DNA from: Bradyrhizobium arachidis
GTDB taxonomy: Bacteria; Pseudomonadota; Alphaproteobacteria; Rhizobiales; Xanthobacteraceae
Direction: 5' to 3'
NCBI RefSeq assembly: GCF_024758505.1
Contig: NZ_CP077970.1
Span: forward strand, 992,001-1,056,000
Length of the DNA: 64,000 bases
A model generated the notes under the pieces. The model was given only the letters and a program-made list of their open reading frames with translations, did not search any database and was not told where the DNA came from. Positions 1 to 8,853 of the stretch are shown here, piece after piece (the stretch's first letter is position 1; every line of letters starts with the position of its first letter). The position numbers and the translations under genes are program-made.

Positions 1-1720
1 CGTGGAGCAGGACGCTCTCGGTGATCTCGATCTCCAGGCGTCGCGCGTCCAGGCCGGACGCCGCCAGCGCTCCCACAATGACCTCGGCGAGGCCGGGATG
101 ATGGAATTGGGCGGCGGAGATGTTGACCGCGATATGCAGTCGGTCTGGCCACCGGCTCGCGGTCATGCAGGCCTGTCGGATGACCCATTCGCCGATCGGC
201 ACGATCAGGCCGATCTCCTCGGCAAGCGGAATGAAGCTATTCGGCGGGATCAGGCCGCGCTGCGGATGCCGCCAGCGGATCAGGGCCTCGACGCCGCTGA
301 TCTCGCCGGTCTCGGTCTGCACCAGCGGCTGGTAGTGAAGCTCGAATTCGCCTGCGGCGAGCGCCTTGCGCAAATCGAGCTCGAGCGCGCGGCGGTTCTG
401 CACTTGCTCGTCCATCGCGGGCTCGAAGAAGCGGTAGGTGCCGCGGCCCTCGCTCTTGGCCTGGTAGAGCGCCAGATCGGCATTGCGTAGCGCCTGCTCG
501 GGCGTTGCTCCGTCGCCCGGCGCGATCGCAAGCCCAATGCTCGCGCCGGCGATCGTCTGCTGTCCGTCGATGTCGAACGGCAGGTTCATCTGCCTGATGA
601 TGCGCTCGGCGAGGGCACTTGCGTCGTTGCGATCGTCGATCGGAGTCTGCAGGACGATGAATTCGTCGCCGCCCATCCGGGCAATCGTATCGCCCGGGCG
701 AACGAGCTTGCGCAGGCGCTCGCTGACGGCCTTGAGAAGCGCGTCGCCGGCATGATGCCCCAGCGTATCGTTGACCGACTTGAACTTGTCGAGATCGATG
801 TGATGGATGGCGAAGGTCGCGCCGGCCGCGAAGGCCTGCTCCAGGCGCTGGCCGAGCAAGGTGCGATTGGCAAGGTCGGTAAGGGCGTCATGATGCGCCA
901 TATGGGCGATCTGGAGCTCCGCGTGCCGTTGCTCGGTGATGTCCTCGTGGGTCGCCACCCAGCCCAGGTCGGGCATGGGCCGATGACGGATCTTGAAGGT
1001 GCGCCCGTTCCTCATCTCGACGATGCTGTCAGTCGGCTCCGCCGAGATCGCGATGTCGGTGCGCCATTTGACATACTCGTCCCGGGTCATCGCGGGAACG
1101 CTGCCGACAGCGAAGCGCAGTTCGAGAATCTCCCATAGCGACGTGCCGGGTCGAACGCGCTCCGGCGGCAGGCCGTACATATCGACATATCGCGTGTTGC
1201 AGACGATCAGTCGATGATTGCCGTCGAAGAAGCACAGGCCCTGCGACATGTTGTTGATGGCGCTGTCGAACTGCAGGTTGCGCTCCGTGAGCCGCGCGCT
1301 GAGCTCCTCGCGTTCGGTGATGTCCTCGTGGGTGGCCATACCGCCGCCGCCGGGAAGTGGACGAATGCTGTAGGCGATGATCCGACCATCCGCGAATTCC
1401 TGCACGGTCCGCTCGCTGACGATCTCTCCCTCGGTCCGCTTGCGGATATAGGCGTTCGCCTCGTCGCGGGTCTTCAATCCGAGTTTCAGCCGATGCTGGA
1501 TCAGGTTCCTGGTCGGTGTGCCCGGACGCACGTCCTCCGGCGACAGGGCATACATCTGCATGTAGCGCTGGTTGCAGTAGATGACCTTGCGGTCCGCGCC
1601 GAACAGGACGATGCCGAGCGACAGATTGTTGACGGCCTGCTCGAGCAGCCCGCCCAAAAGGAGGGGGTCAAGCGGACCGAGCGAATCAGTGTCGGCGACC
1701 TGCTTGTCACGGTCGTCCAT
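1..1720 (-). CDS. PAS-PAS-GGDEF-EAL cyclic-di-GMP signalling protein (3' end off window)
   Basis: Translated on the minus strand from ATG at 1720, the frame stays open to the window edge (about 573 codons seen). It contains two related PAS-type segments (about residues 20-140 and 150-270, both with an 'ATHEDITE' exit motif), a GGDEF domain with an intact RMGGDEF motif (GGDEF at about 350-354) and an EAL domain whose EAL triplet is at about 478-480. Family knowledge: GGDEF makes and EAL degrades cyclic di-GMP; PAS modules sense signals. No membrane segment is visible, so it is probably cytoplasmic. A purine-rich GAAGGGGGGG lies about 10 nt before the ATG. Both catalytic motifs look intact, so the net activity cannot be told. 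The C-terminal EAL half lies outside the window. Confidence 0.93.
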   Translation of the reverse strand, partial: MDDRDKQVADTDSLGPLDPLLLGGLLEQAVNNLSLGIVLFGADRKVIYCNQRYMQMYALSPEDVRPGTPTRNLIQHRLKLGLKTRDEANAYIRKRTEGEIVSERTVQEFADGRIIAYSIRPLPGGGGMATHEDITEREELSARLTERNLQFDSAINNMSQGLCFFDGNHRLIVCNTRYVDMYGLPPERVRPGTSLWEILELRFAVGSVPAMTRDEYVKWRTDIAISAEPTDSIVEMRNGRTFKIRHRPMPDLGWVATHEDITEQRHAELQIAHMAHHDALTDLANRTLLGQRLEQAFAAGATFAIHHIDLDKFKSVNDTLGHHAGDALLKAVSERLRKLVRPGDTIARMGGDEFIVLQTPIDDRNDASALAERIIRQMNLPFDIDGQQTIAGASIGLAIAPGDGATPEQALRNADLALYQAKSEGRGTYRFFEPAMDEQVQNRRALELDLRKALAAGEFELHYQPLVQTETGEISGVEALIRWRHPQRGLIPPNSFIPLAEEIGLIVPIGEWVIRQACMTASRWPDRLHIAVNISAAQFHHPGLAEVIVGALAASGLDARRLEIEITESVLLH

Positions 1721-1906
1721 GGATCGTTTGCCCCCCCTTCAGCGCCGGCGCCATTAGAGCAGAGGCCGCTGAATCAACTCCATGATCTGGCGCGGCTGCC
1801 GGGCAGGTTTCCTGAAGTGCAGCGAATATCGGGTTAAAGCGCGCCGGACTCGGTGGGCCGGTCGCAAAGGCGCCGCGCGCGAGTTTCTGATGTGCAATGC
1901 AGCATT

Positions 1907-1936
1907 AGTGATGCTTGATACATCACTTTAGATGTA
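1907..1936 (+). promoter_or_regulatory. Overlapping inverted repeats and candidate promoter upstream of the HTH gene
   Basis: AGTGATG-N7-CATCACT spans 1907-1927 (7-bp perfect arms), and TACATC-N6-GATGTA spans 1919-1936 (6-bp perfect arms). A possible -35 TTGATA (1915-1920) with a possible -10 TAAGCT (1938-1943, 17-bp spacing) would place both palindromes between the promoter elements. Inference: an operator, perhaps for autoregulation by the HTH protein encoded at 1981. No binding data. Confidence 0.45.
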
Positions 1937-1980
1937 TTAAGCTTGGTAAATCATTGGAATTGCCACGGAGATCCCGTCCC

Positions 1981-2247
1981 GTGATCACTGCTGCGCAACT
2001 TCGGGCCGCCCGGGCCCTGCTGGGGATTGACCAGCGCGAACTCGCGCAGCGCTGCTCGCTGTCGCTGCCGACGATCCAGCGCATGGAAGCCTCCGAAGGC
2101 GTGATCCGCGGCAACGTCGATTCCCTGATGAAGCTCGTCGAAGCGCTTGCCGCCGCCGGCATCGAGCTGATCGGCGAAGGCACGGCGTCCGCCGGCGGTG
2201 GGCGCGGCGTACGGCTGACGTCGCCACCGGGCGGGGACGTCAAATGA
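1981..2247 (+). CDS. Small XRE/Cro-type helix-turn-helix regulator
   Basis: An 88-aa protein, nearly all of it an HTH_3/XRE fold: the N-terminal half reads as helices around 'RAARALLGIDQRELAQR' and 'SLPTIQRMEA' (residues about 5-45), followed by a short amphipathic tail. I start it at GTG 1981, where a GGAG stretch lies upstream and where family similarity begins. The ATG/ATT-region upstream at 1915 would add a non-family N-terminus overlapping the palindromes. It ends 34 nt before hyfB in the same direction, so it may be co-transcribed with and control the hyf operon. Target unknown. Confidence 0.75.
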   Translation: MITAAQLRAARALLGIDQRELAQRCSLSLPTIQRMEASEGVIRGNVDSLMKLVEALAAAGIELIGEGTASAGGGRGVRLTSPPGGDVK

Positions 2248-2281
2248 CTGTGCGTGTGCACCTCGTGGTCCGGGAGCAGCG

Positions 2282-4282
2282 ATGATCTCGGCGGCGCTAT
2301 GGGCGGTGGCTGGTCTGCTGGCGCTGGCGCCGGTTGGAATCGTGCTGTCGGCGCGGCCGCGCGGATCGTTGGTTCTCTACGGCGCCTGTCTCGTCCTCAC
2401 CGCAATGCTGTGCGTGACGGCGTTGCTTCATCTCCTCCATCCCGCCCATCCGGTGCTGCGTGCGACGCTGCCGGTGGGCCTGCCGTGGCTCGGCGCACAT
2501 TTCCGCCTCGATGCGCTGTCTGCGTTCTTCCTCGTGGTCATCAATCTCGGCGGCGCAGCCGCGAGCCTGTTCGCGCTCGGCTATGGCCGCCATGAAGAGT
2601 CGCCTGGCCGCGTGTTGCCGTTCTATCCGGCCTATCTCGCGGGCATGAATGTCGTCGTGCTCGCCAACGATGCCTTCAGCTTCCTGGTGGCCTGGGAGTT
2701 CATGTCGCTGACCTCCTGGGCGCTGGTCGTGTCGCATCACCGCGAAGCCGAGAACATCCGCGCAGGCTACGTCTATCTCCTGATGGCAAGTTTTGGCACG
2801 CTCGCGCTGCTACTGGCCTTTGGTGCGCTCGCAAGCGGTCCCGGCTACGATTTCGACGCGATCCGCGCCGCGCATCCGTCCGCCGCGCTGTCGAGCCTGG
2901 TCGTGATCCTCGTGCTGCTCGGCACCGGCTCCAAGGCCGGCCTGGTGCCGCTGCACGCCTGGCTGCCGCTCGCCCATCCCGCAGCCCCCAGCCACGTCTC
3001 GGGCCTGATGAGCGGCGTGATGACCAAGGTCGCTGTCTACGGTTTCGTGCGCATCGTTTTCGATCTGCTGCCGGAACCTGAATGGTGGTGGAGCATGGTC
3101 GTCCTGCTCGTCGGCGGCCCGACCGCGACGCTAGGCGTGCTCTATGCGCTCATGCAGCGCGACATCAAGCGCGTGCTGGCTTATTCGACCATCGAGAACA
3201 TCGGCATCATCTTCACCGGCCTCGGGCTCGCACTCGCCTTCAAGGCGCAGGGGCTCGACTGGGTGGCGGCGCTCGCCTTCACCGCGGCGCTGCTGCACGT
3301 CTTCAATCACGCGCTGTTCAAGAGCCTGCTGTTCTTCGGTGCAGGCGCCGTGCTGGAGGCGACCGGCGTGCGCGACATGGAGAAACTCGGCGGGCTGATC
3401 CATCGCATGCCGAAAACAGCTTTTGCCATGCTGGTCGGCTGCGTCGCGATCTCGGCGCTGCCGCCGTTCAACGGCTTCGTCTCGGAATGGCTGATGTTCC
3501 AGGCGATCCTGCTGTCGCCGCAACTGCCGTCCTGGGGGCTGAAGCTGATCGTCCCCGCCGTCGGCGGCCTCTTGGCGCTGGCGGCCGCCTTCGCCGCGGC
3601 CTGCTTCGTCAAGCTCTACGGCATCAGCTTCCTCGGCCGCCCGCGCTCCGACGTTGCCGCTTCAGCGCATGAAACGGATCGCTTCTCGCTCGCGGCGATG
3701 TTTGCGCTCGCCGCGCTGTGTCTCCTGGCCGGCATCCTGCCCGGCCTCTTCATCGACGCACTGGCGCCTGTGAGCAAGGCCATGGTCGGCAACGTCATGC
3801 CGCATCAGACCGGACTCGAATGGCTGACCATCGTGCCGATCGCCGAAAGCCGCAGCTCCTATAACGGGCTTTTGGTCTTCATCTTCGCCGCACTTTGCGG
3901 CACGGCCGCAGCCTCCACGATTCATCGCCTCGCCTCTGATCGGCTGCGCCGCGCACCGGCCTGGGATTGCGGCTATCCGGACCCCAACTCCGCGATCCAG
4001 TACAGCGCGTCGAGCTTTTCGCAGCCGATCCGCCGCGTGTTCGGCAGCGTCATCTTCGCTGCCCGCGAAATCGGCGAGATGCCGCCGCCGTCCTCGCCCC
4101 GGCCCGCGCGTCTCACGGTCGAGATGCGCGACCTGATCTGGGATGGGCTGTACGGGCCGATCGCGAATGCGATCGGTTTTGCCACCATCCGCATCAATGT
4201 CCTGCAATTCCTCACCATCCGCAGCTACCTGACGCTGGTCTTCGTGGCGCTGATCGTGCTGCTGCTCGTGGTGGCGCTATGA
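2282..4282 (+). CDS. hyfB: HyfB-like antiporter-type membrane subunit of a hydrogenase-4-related complex
   Basis: 666 aa with many transmembrane helices. It carries the proton-antiporter (NuoL/M/N, Mrp) core at about residues 110-420, including the segments 'WEFMSLTSWALV', 'GLVPLHAWLPLAHPAAPS' and 'RDIKRVLAYSTIENIG'. Length agrees with E. coli HyfB/HycC (about 600-670 aa). Family role: ion-translocating arm of a membrane-bound hydrogenase or complex-I-like enzyme. First gene of a tight six-gene operon; hyfC begins inside its stop codon (ATGA overlap). ATG 2282 follows a GGGAGCAGC ribosome site. Confidence 0.9.
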   Translation: MISAALWAVAGLLALAPVGIVLSARPRGSLVLYGACLVLTAMLCVTALLHLLHPAHPVLRATLPVGLPWLGAHFRLDALSAFFLVVINLGGAAASLFALGYGRHEESPGRVLPFYPAYLAGMNVVVLANDAFSFLVAWEFMSLTSWALVVSHHREAENIRAGYVYLLMASFGTLALLLAFGALASGPGYDFDAIRAAHPSAALSSLVVILVLLGTGSKAGLVPLHAWLPLAHPAAPSHVSGLMSGVMTKVAVYGFVRIVFDLLPEPEWWWSMVVLLVGGPTATLGVLYALMQRDIKRVLAYSTIENIGIIFTGLGLALAFKAQGLDWVAALAFTAALLHVFNHALFKSLLFFGAGAVLEATGVRDMEKLGGLIHRMPKTAFAMLVGCVAISALPPFNGFVSEWLMFQAILLSPQLPSWGLKLIVPAVGGLLALAAAFAAACFVKLYGISFLGRPRSDVAASAHETDRFSLAAMFALAALCLLAGILPGLFIDALAPVSKAMVGNVMPHQTGLEWLTIVPIAESRSSYNGLLVFIFAALCGTAAASTIHRLASDRLRRAPAWDCGYPDPNSAIQYSASSFSQPIRRVFGSVIFAAREIGEMPPPSSPRPARLTVEMRDLIWDGLYGPIANAIGFATIRINVLQFLTIRSYLTLVFVALIVLLLVVAL

Positions 4283-5235
4283 ACGCGCTGCGCGATCTCC
4301 TCTCGCAGGGCGCTCAGATGCTGCTGGTGCTCGCGCTCGCGCCGCTGCTCACCGGCTTCGTGCGCAAGGTGAAGGCGCGGCTGTTGCGCCGGCGCGGGCC
4401 GCCGCTGCTCCAGCCCTACCGCGACCTGGTCCGCCTGATGCGCAAGGACGTCGTGCTTGCCGACAACGCCTCATGGCTGTTCCGGGTGATTCCCTATCTG
4501 ATGTTTGCCGGCACCTGGGTTGCCGCTTCGCTGGTACCGACATTCGGCAATGGCCTTTTGTTCTCCTGGACCGCCGATCTCATCGCCATCATCGCGCTGC
4601 TCGGCAGCGCGCGGTTCTTTCAGGCGCTCGCCGGCATGGATGTCGGCACCGCCTTCGGCGGCATCGGCTCCAGCCGCGAGGTGATGATTGCGACGCTGGC
4701 CGAGCCCGCGATCCTGATGACGGTGTTTGCGGTCGCGATGATCGCGGGCTCGACCCAGCTCTCCACGGTGGCCGAGTTCATGGGCTCCAATGCGGTCGGC
4801 CTGCGCGTCTCGCTCGGCATGGCGCTGGTCGCGCTCATCATCGTTGCGCTGGCCGAGAACGCCCGCATTCCCGTCGACAACCCCGCGACCCACCTCGAAC
4901 TCACCATGGTGCACGAGGCCATGGTGCTGGAATATTCCGGCCGCCACCTCGCGCTGATCGACCTGTCGTCGCAGCTCAAGCTCCTGCTTTACGTCTCGCT
5001 GATCGCCTGCGTGTTCGTGCCCTGGGGCACGGCTGAGGCCGATGCCGGCTTTTCCGCGCGTGCCTCCGGCGCGCTGTTCTATCTCGGCAAGCTCGCAATC
5101 TTCGGCTTCCTGCTCGCGTTGTTCGAGACGTCGATCGCCAAGATGCGGGTGTTCCGCATCCCGGAGTTCCTGGGCGCGGCACTGATGCTGGCGTTGCTCG
5201 CAACGCTGCTGCGCTTCGTGTCGGGGAGCCTCTGA
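4279..5235 (+). CDS. hyfC: HyfC/NuoH-like membrane subunit
   Basis: 318 aa, about eight membrane helices, homologous by motif to NuoH/HycD/HyfC, the subunit that joins the peripheral redox arm to the membrane arm. The conserved loop 'AENARIPVDNPATHLEL' at about residues 190-206 and 'HEAMVLEYSG' just after it are diagnostic. The same frame is open for about 310 nt upstream inside hyfB, but ATG 4279, which overlaps the hyfB stop as ATGA, gives the family's usual length (E. coli HyfC about 320 aa). Translational coupling with hyfB is likely. Confidence 0.9.
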   Translation: MNALRDLLSQGAQMLLVLALAPLLTGFVRKVKARLLRRRGPPLLQPYRDLVRLMRKDVVLADNASWLFRVIPYLMFAGTWVAASLVPTFGNGLLFSWTADLIAIIALLGSARFFQALAGMDVGTAFGGIGSSREVMIATLAEPAILMTVFAVAMIAGSTQLSTVAEFMGSNAVGLRVSLGMALVALIIVALAENARIPVDNPATHLELTMVHEAMVLEYSGRHLALIDLSSQLKLLLYVSLIACVFVPWGTAEADAGFSARASGALFYLGKLAIFGFLLALFETSIAKMRVFRIPEFLGAALMLALLATLLRFVSGSL

Positions 5236-5238
5236 GAG

Positions 5239-5901
5239 ATGAGCAGCCTTCAGTTCGACATCGCCCATCTGCTCGCCGGCTCGCTGGTGCTGGCGAGCTT
5301 CATGATGCTCTACCAGGACCGGCTCTATTCCCTGCTCAACGTCTATGCGCTGCATGCCGGTGTGCTGGCGCTGTCGGTGGCCTGGCAGGCCTATGTGCAG
5401 CACGCGCCGCACCTCTATGTGACGGCCGTGATCGCGCTGGTCTTCAAAGCCATCATCATTCCGGTGGCACTGCACCGGATCATCAAGCAGCTCGGCATTC
5501 ACCGCGAGATCGAGAATGTGATCGGCATCGGCCTGACCATGATGGCCGGCATCGGTCTCGTCGCTTTGTCGATGGTGGTGATGCTGCGCGTGACGCCGGG
5601 CGCCGACGCGCTGGCGCGCGAGGACCTTGCCTTTGCGCTCTCGGTGGTGCTGCTGGGACTCCTGATCATGGTGACGCGGCGCAATGCCGTGAGCCAGGTG
5701 GTCGGCTTCATGTCGCTGGAGAACGGGCTGGTGCTGGCGGCGACCGGCGCCAAGGGCATGCCGCTGGTGGTCGAGATCAGCGTCGCCTTCTCGGTGCTGA
5801 TCGCCTTTATCGTGATCGGCATCTTCCTGTTCCGCATTCGCGAGCGCTTTGACAGCGTGGACGTGCAGGCGCTCGACCGCTTCAGGGGAGAGCGGCGATG
5901 A
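5239..5901 (+). CDS. hyfE: HyfE-like (NuoK-related) membrane subunit
   Basis: 220 aa with about six to seven hydrophobic helices. Length and position match HyfE, a fusion-like subunit with a NuoK-type half (about residues 120-205, 'NAVSQVVGFMSLENGLVL'). Starts at ATG 5239, 3 nt after the hyfC stop, with GGGAGCC/GAGAG purine-rich sequence just upstream; it overlaps hyfF by 4 nt (ATGA). Role by family: part of the ion-translocating membrane arm. Confidence 0.85.
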   Translation: MSSLQFDIAHLLAGSLVLASFMMLYQDRLYSLLNVYALHAGVLALSVAWQAYVQHAPHLYVTAVIALVFKAIIIPVALHRIIKQLGIHREIENVIGIGLTMMAGIGLVALSMVVMLRVTPGADALAREDLAFALSVVLLGLLIMVTRRNAVSQVVGFMSLENGLVLAATGAKGMPLVVEISVAFSVLIAFIVIGIFLFRIRERFDSVDVQALDRFRGERR

Positions 5902-7337
5902 AGATCGACGCGCTCACCGCGATCCTCCTGATCCCGGCCGTCTCCACCGCGTTGCTGGCCGTTCTGCCGGGTTACGCGTTGACGGCGCGGTTCAACGTCG
6001 TGGCGGCGTTCGCGACCTTCCTCACCTCGCTGTCGCTGTTCGTGGTCGAGCCGACGTCCGGGCAATATCTGCTGGTCGACGACCTCAACAAGGTCTTCAT
6101 CGTACTGACGACCTTCGTCGGCTTCACTACGTCGGTGTTCAGCGCGAGCTACATCGACCACGAGATCGAGATCGGGCGGCTGACGCCGGCGTTCCTGCGC
6201 TTCTATCACGCGATGTACCAGACGCTGATGTTCGCGATGAACCTCGCGCTGGTCGCCAACAACATCGGCCTGATGTGGGTCGCCGTCGAGGTCGCGACGC
6301 TGACGACGGTGCTGATGGTCGGCATCTACCGCACCCATGAGGCGCTGGAAGCCGCCTGGAAATACTTCATCCTCGGCAGCGTCGGCATTGCGCTCGCGTT
6401 GTTCGGCACCATCCTGGTTTACATGGCGGCGCGACCCGTGGTGGGCGAAGGGCTCGACGGCATGGTGTGGACCGTGCTGGTGGCGCACGCCTCGCAGTTC
6501 GATCCCGCGCTGCTCAACGTCGCCTTCGTGTTCCTACTGCTGGGCTACGGCACCAAGGTGGGGCTCGCGCCGCTGCACGCCTGGCTGCCCGATGCCCATG
6601 CCGAGGGTCCGACGCCGATCTCGGCGGTGCTGTCGGGCCTGCTGCTCAACGTCGCGCTCTACGCGCTGTTGCGCTTCAAGATGATGCTCGCGGTCAATCC
6701 CGCTGCGATCGCGCCGGGGCCGCTGATGGTGTCGATGGGGCTGATCTCGGTGATCTTCGCCTCGCTGATGCTCTATCGCCGCCGCGACATCAAGCGCATG
6801 TTCGCCTACTCCTCGATCGAGCACATGGGCATCATCGTCTTCGCCTTCGGCATGGGCGGGCCGCTGGCGAATTTCGCGGGCCTGTTGCACATGACCATGC
6901 ATTCGCTGACCAAATCCGCGATCTTCTTCGCCGTCGGTCATATCGCGCAGGTCAAGGGTACGCAGAAGATCGCCGATATCGGCGGGCTGACGGTGACCAA
7001 CCCCGTGCTTGGCTGGGGATTGATGCTGGGCGTGGTCGCCATCGTCGGCCTGCCGCCGCTCGGCATCTTCATGAGCGAATTCTTGGTCGTCAGCTCCACC
7101 TTCGCGCGTGCGCCATGGCTGACGGCGATCCTGGTGCTTGGCATCATCATCGCGCTCGGCGGGCTTTTGCTGCGCGTGGGCAGCGTGATGTTCGGCGAGC
7201 CCAAGGGACCGACCGCGCCGGCGGAAGCATCCTACGTGCCGATGTTCACGCATCTGGCGCTGGTGGCGATGGCCGGCATCTATCTGCCGCCGGCGCTGGT
7301 GACCGGCTTTACCAACGTCGCGAAGCTCTTGGGGTGA
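5898..7337 (+). CDS. hyfF: HyfF-like antiporter-type membrane subunit
   Basis: 479 aa polytopic protein with the same antiporter core as HyfB: 'GLAPLHAWLPDAHAEGPTPI' at about residues 222-241, then 'RRDIKRMFAYSSIEHMGI'. This is the NuoN/NuoM-type family; E. coli HyfF is 526 aa. Together with HyfB it gives two antiporter-like modules. No gene for a third one (HyfD) is present in this operon. It starts on the ATGA overlap with hyfE and ends 4 nt before hyfG. Confidence 0.88.
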   Translation: MKIDALTAILLIPAVSTALLAVLPGYALTARFNVVAAFATFLTSLSLFVVEPTSGQYLLVDDLNKVFIVLTTFVGFTTSVFSASYIDHEIEIGRLTPAFLRFYHAMYQTLMFAMNLALVANNIGLMWVAVEVATLTTVLMVGIYRTHEALEAAWKYFILGSVGIALALFGTILVYMAARPVVGEGLDGMVWTVLVAHASQFDPALLNVAFVFLLLGYGTKVGLAPLHAWLPDAHAEGPTPISAVLSGLLLNVALYALLRFKMMLAVNPAAIAPGPLMVSMGLISVIFASLMLYRRRDIKRMFAYSSIEHMGIIVFAFGMGGPLANFAGLLHMTMHSLTKSAIFFAVGHIAQVKGTQKIADIGGLTVTNPVLGWGLMLGVVAIVGLPPLGIFMSEFLVVSSTFARAPWLTAILVLGIIIALGGLLLRVGSVMFGEPKGPTAPAEASYVPMFTHLALVAMAGIYLPPALVTGFTNVAKLLG

Positions 7338-7341
7338 CGCG

Positions 7342-8850
7342 ATGGGCCTGCTCGACCATATCCCCCATCAGAATGTAGTGCCGTCGCATCGGCCCTGGCC
7401 CCGAATCGTGGTGGCGGACGAGGGGTGGCGCGCCGCAATCGACCAGCTCGTCGCGGGCAGGGCGACGCTGCTCGGCTTCTGGGGCGAGCCGGAGGCGGTG
7501 CATATGGCGCTGTGCGATGTTGCGTCGGCGGAGATCGCAGTCGTCACCTATGAATGCATGTCGGGTTCGTTCCCGAGCGTCGCGATCCATCATCCGCCTG
7601 CGTTGCGGCTGGAACGGACCATTCACGATCTCTTTGGTTTGATGCCCCTCGGTGCCGGCGACATGCGGCCGTGGCTCGATCATTACGTCTGGGGCAAGCC
7701 TTGGCCGCTCGGCGATCGCGACGCCGCGCGGGACGCCGTACCGTATGACTTCCTGCCGGCCGAAGGCGAGGGGCTGCACCAGGTCGCGGTCGGCCCGGTT
7801 CATGCCGGCATCATCGAGCCCGGCCACTTCCGCTTCACCGCCAATGGCGAGCATGTGGTGCGGCTGGAGCAATGGCTCGGCTACACCCACAAAGGCATCG
7901 AATCCCTGATGCAGGGTGCGAGCCTGGAGGCCGCAGCGAAACTCGCCTGCCGCACCTCGGGCGACAGCGCGGTCGCCTACGCCTTTGCATTTGCGCGGGC
8001 GGTGGAAGCGGCGCTTCAAATCGAGGCGCCCGCGCGCGCGAGCTTGTTGCGGGCCCTGATGGCCGAGCTGGAACGGCTTGCCAATCATTTCGGCGACATC
8101 GGCGCAATCTGCAACGATGCTTCGTTCGCGCTGATGCACGCTCAGACCGGCATCTTGCGCGAGCGCTGCTTGCGCGCTGCGAATGTCGCGTTCGATCACC
8201 GACTGATGATGGACGTCATCGTGCCCGGTGGCGTGGCGCGCGATATGACGCCGGAGGCCTTGCCTGTGCTACGGGCGCTGCTCGCCGAGATCAAAAAAGT
8301 GTTTCCGCGCCTGGTCGAGCTCTATGACAACACCGCGTCGTTGCAGGATCGCACCGTCACCACGGGTATCGTGAAGGCGGACTATGTGCGCCAGTTCGGC
8401 GCCGGCGGCTATGTCGGCCGTGCCTCGGGCCGCGATTTCGATGCACGGCGCACGCTGGCCTGCGCGCCTTATGACAGTTTGTCGTTCGAGGTGCCGGTGC
8501 TCGAGGCCGGCGACGTCAATGCGCGGGTCTGGATCCGCATCCGCGAGGTCGAGCAGAGCGTCGCCCTGATCGAGCAGATCCTGGATCGTCTGGAGCCGGG
8601 CGCAATCAGGACCGCGCCGCCGGCCGGACATGGGCCTTGCGAAGGCATGGCGCTCAGCGAGGCTTTCCGCGGCGACGTTCTGGTGTGGCTGCGACTCGAT
8701 GGCGAGTTGCGCATCGAGCGCTGTCACCTGCGCGATGCATCCTGGTTCCAATGGCCGCTTTTGGAGACCGCGATCGAAGGCAACATCATCGCCGACTTCC
8801 CGCTGTGCAACAAATCGTTCAATTGCTCCTATTCGGGCGCGGACCTCTGA
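7342..8850 (+). CDS. hyfG: HyfG-like large subunit (NuoC-NuoD fusion) lacking full Ni-ligand set
   Basis: 502 aa. Residues about 1-140 are NuoC-like ('RTIHDLFGLMPLGAGDMRPW'), residues about 150-500 are NuoD/NiFe-hydrogenase-large-subunit-like ('GYTHKGIESLMQG'). E. coli HycE/HyfG have two CxxC nickel motifs (RVCGICG and DPCYSC). Here the first aligns to 'KLACRTSGDSAVAY', keeping only Cys203, and the second to 'SFNCSYSGADL' at the very C-terminus, keeping only Cys495 with serine at the second position. With two of four ligands missing, a NiFe site is not expected. There is also no C-terminal extension for maturation cleavage. Best reading: subunit of an Ehr-type (hydrogenase-related) complex; its redox partner is unknown. 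Confidence 0.87.
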   Translation: MGLLDHIPHQNVVPSHRPWPRIVVADEGWRAAIDQLVAGRATLLGFWGEPEAVHMALCDVASAEIAVVTYECMSGSFPSVAIHHPPALRLERTIHDLFGLMPLGAGDMRPWLDHYVWGKPWPLGDRDAARDAVPYDFLPAEGEGLHQVAVGPVHAGIIEPGHFRFTANGEHVVRLEQWLGYTHKGIESLMQGASLEAAAKLACRTSGDSAVAYAFAFARAVEAALQIEAPARASLLRALMAELERLANHFGDIGAICNDASFALMHAQTGILRERCLRAANVAFDHRLMMDVIVPGGVARDMTPEALPVLRALLAEIKKVFPRLVELYDNTASLQDRTVTTGIVKADYVRQFGAGGYVGRASGRDFDARRTLACAPYDSLSFEVPVLEAGDVNARVWIRIREVEQSVALIEQILDRLEPGAIRTAPPAGHGPCEGMALSEAFRGDVLVWLRLDGELRIERCHLRDASWFQWPLLETAIEGNIIADFPLCNKSFNCSYSGADL

Positions 8851-8853
8851 GCC

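Noticed and set aside
7342..8850. HyfG as a functional NiFe-hydrogenase large subunit
   Set aside because: Two of the four nickel-ligand cysteines are missing in the aligned motifs, and maturation genes are absent from the window.
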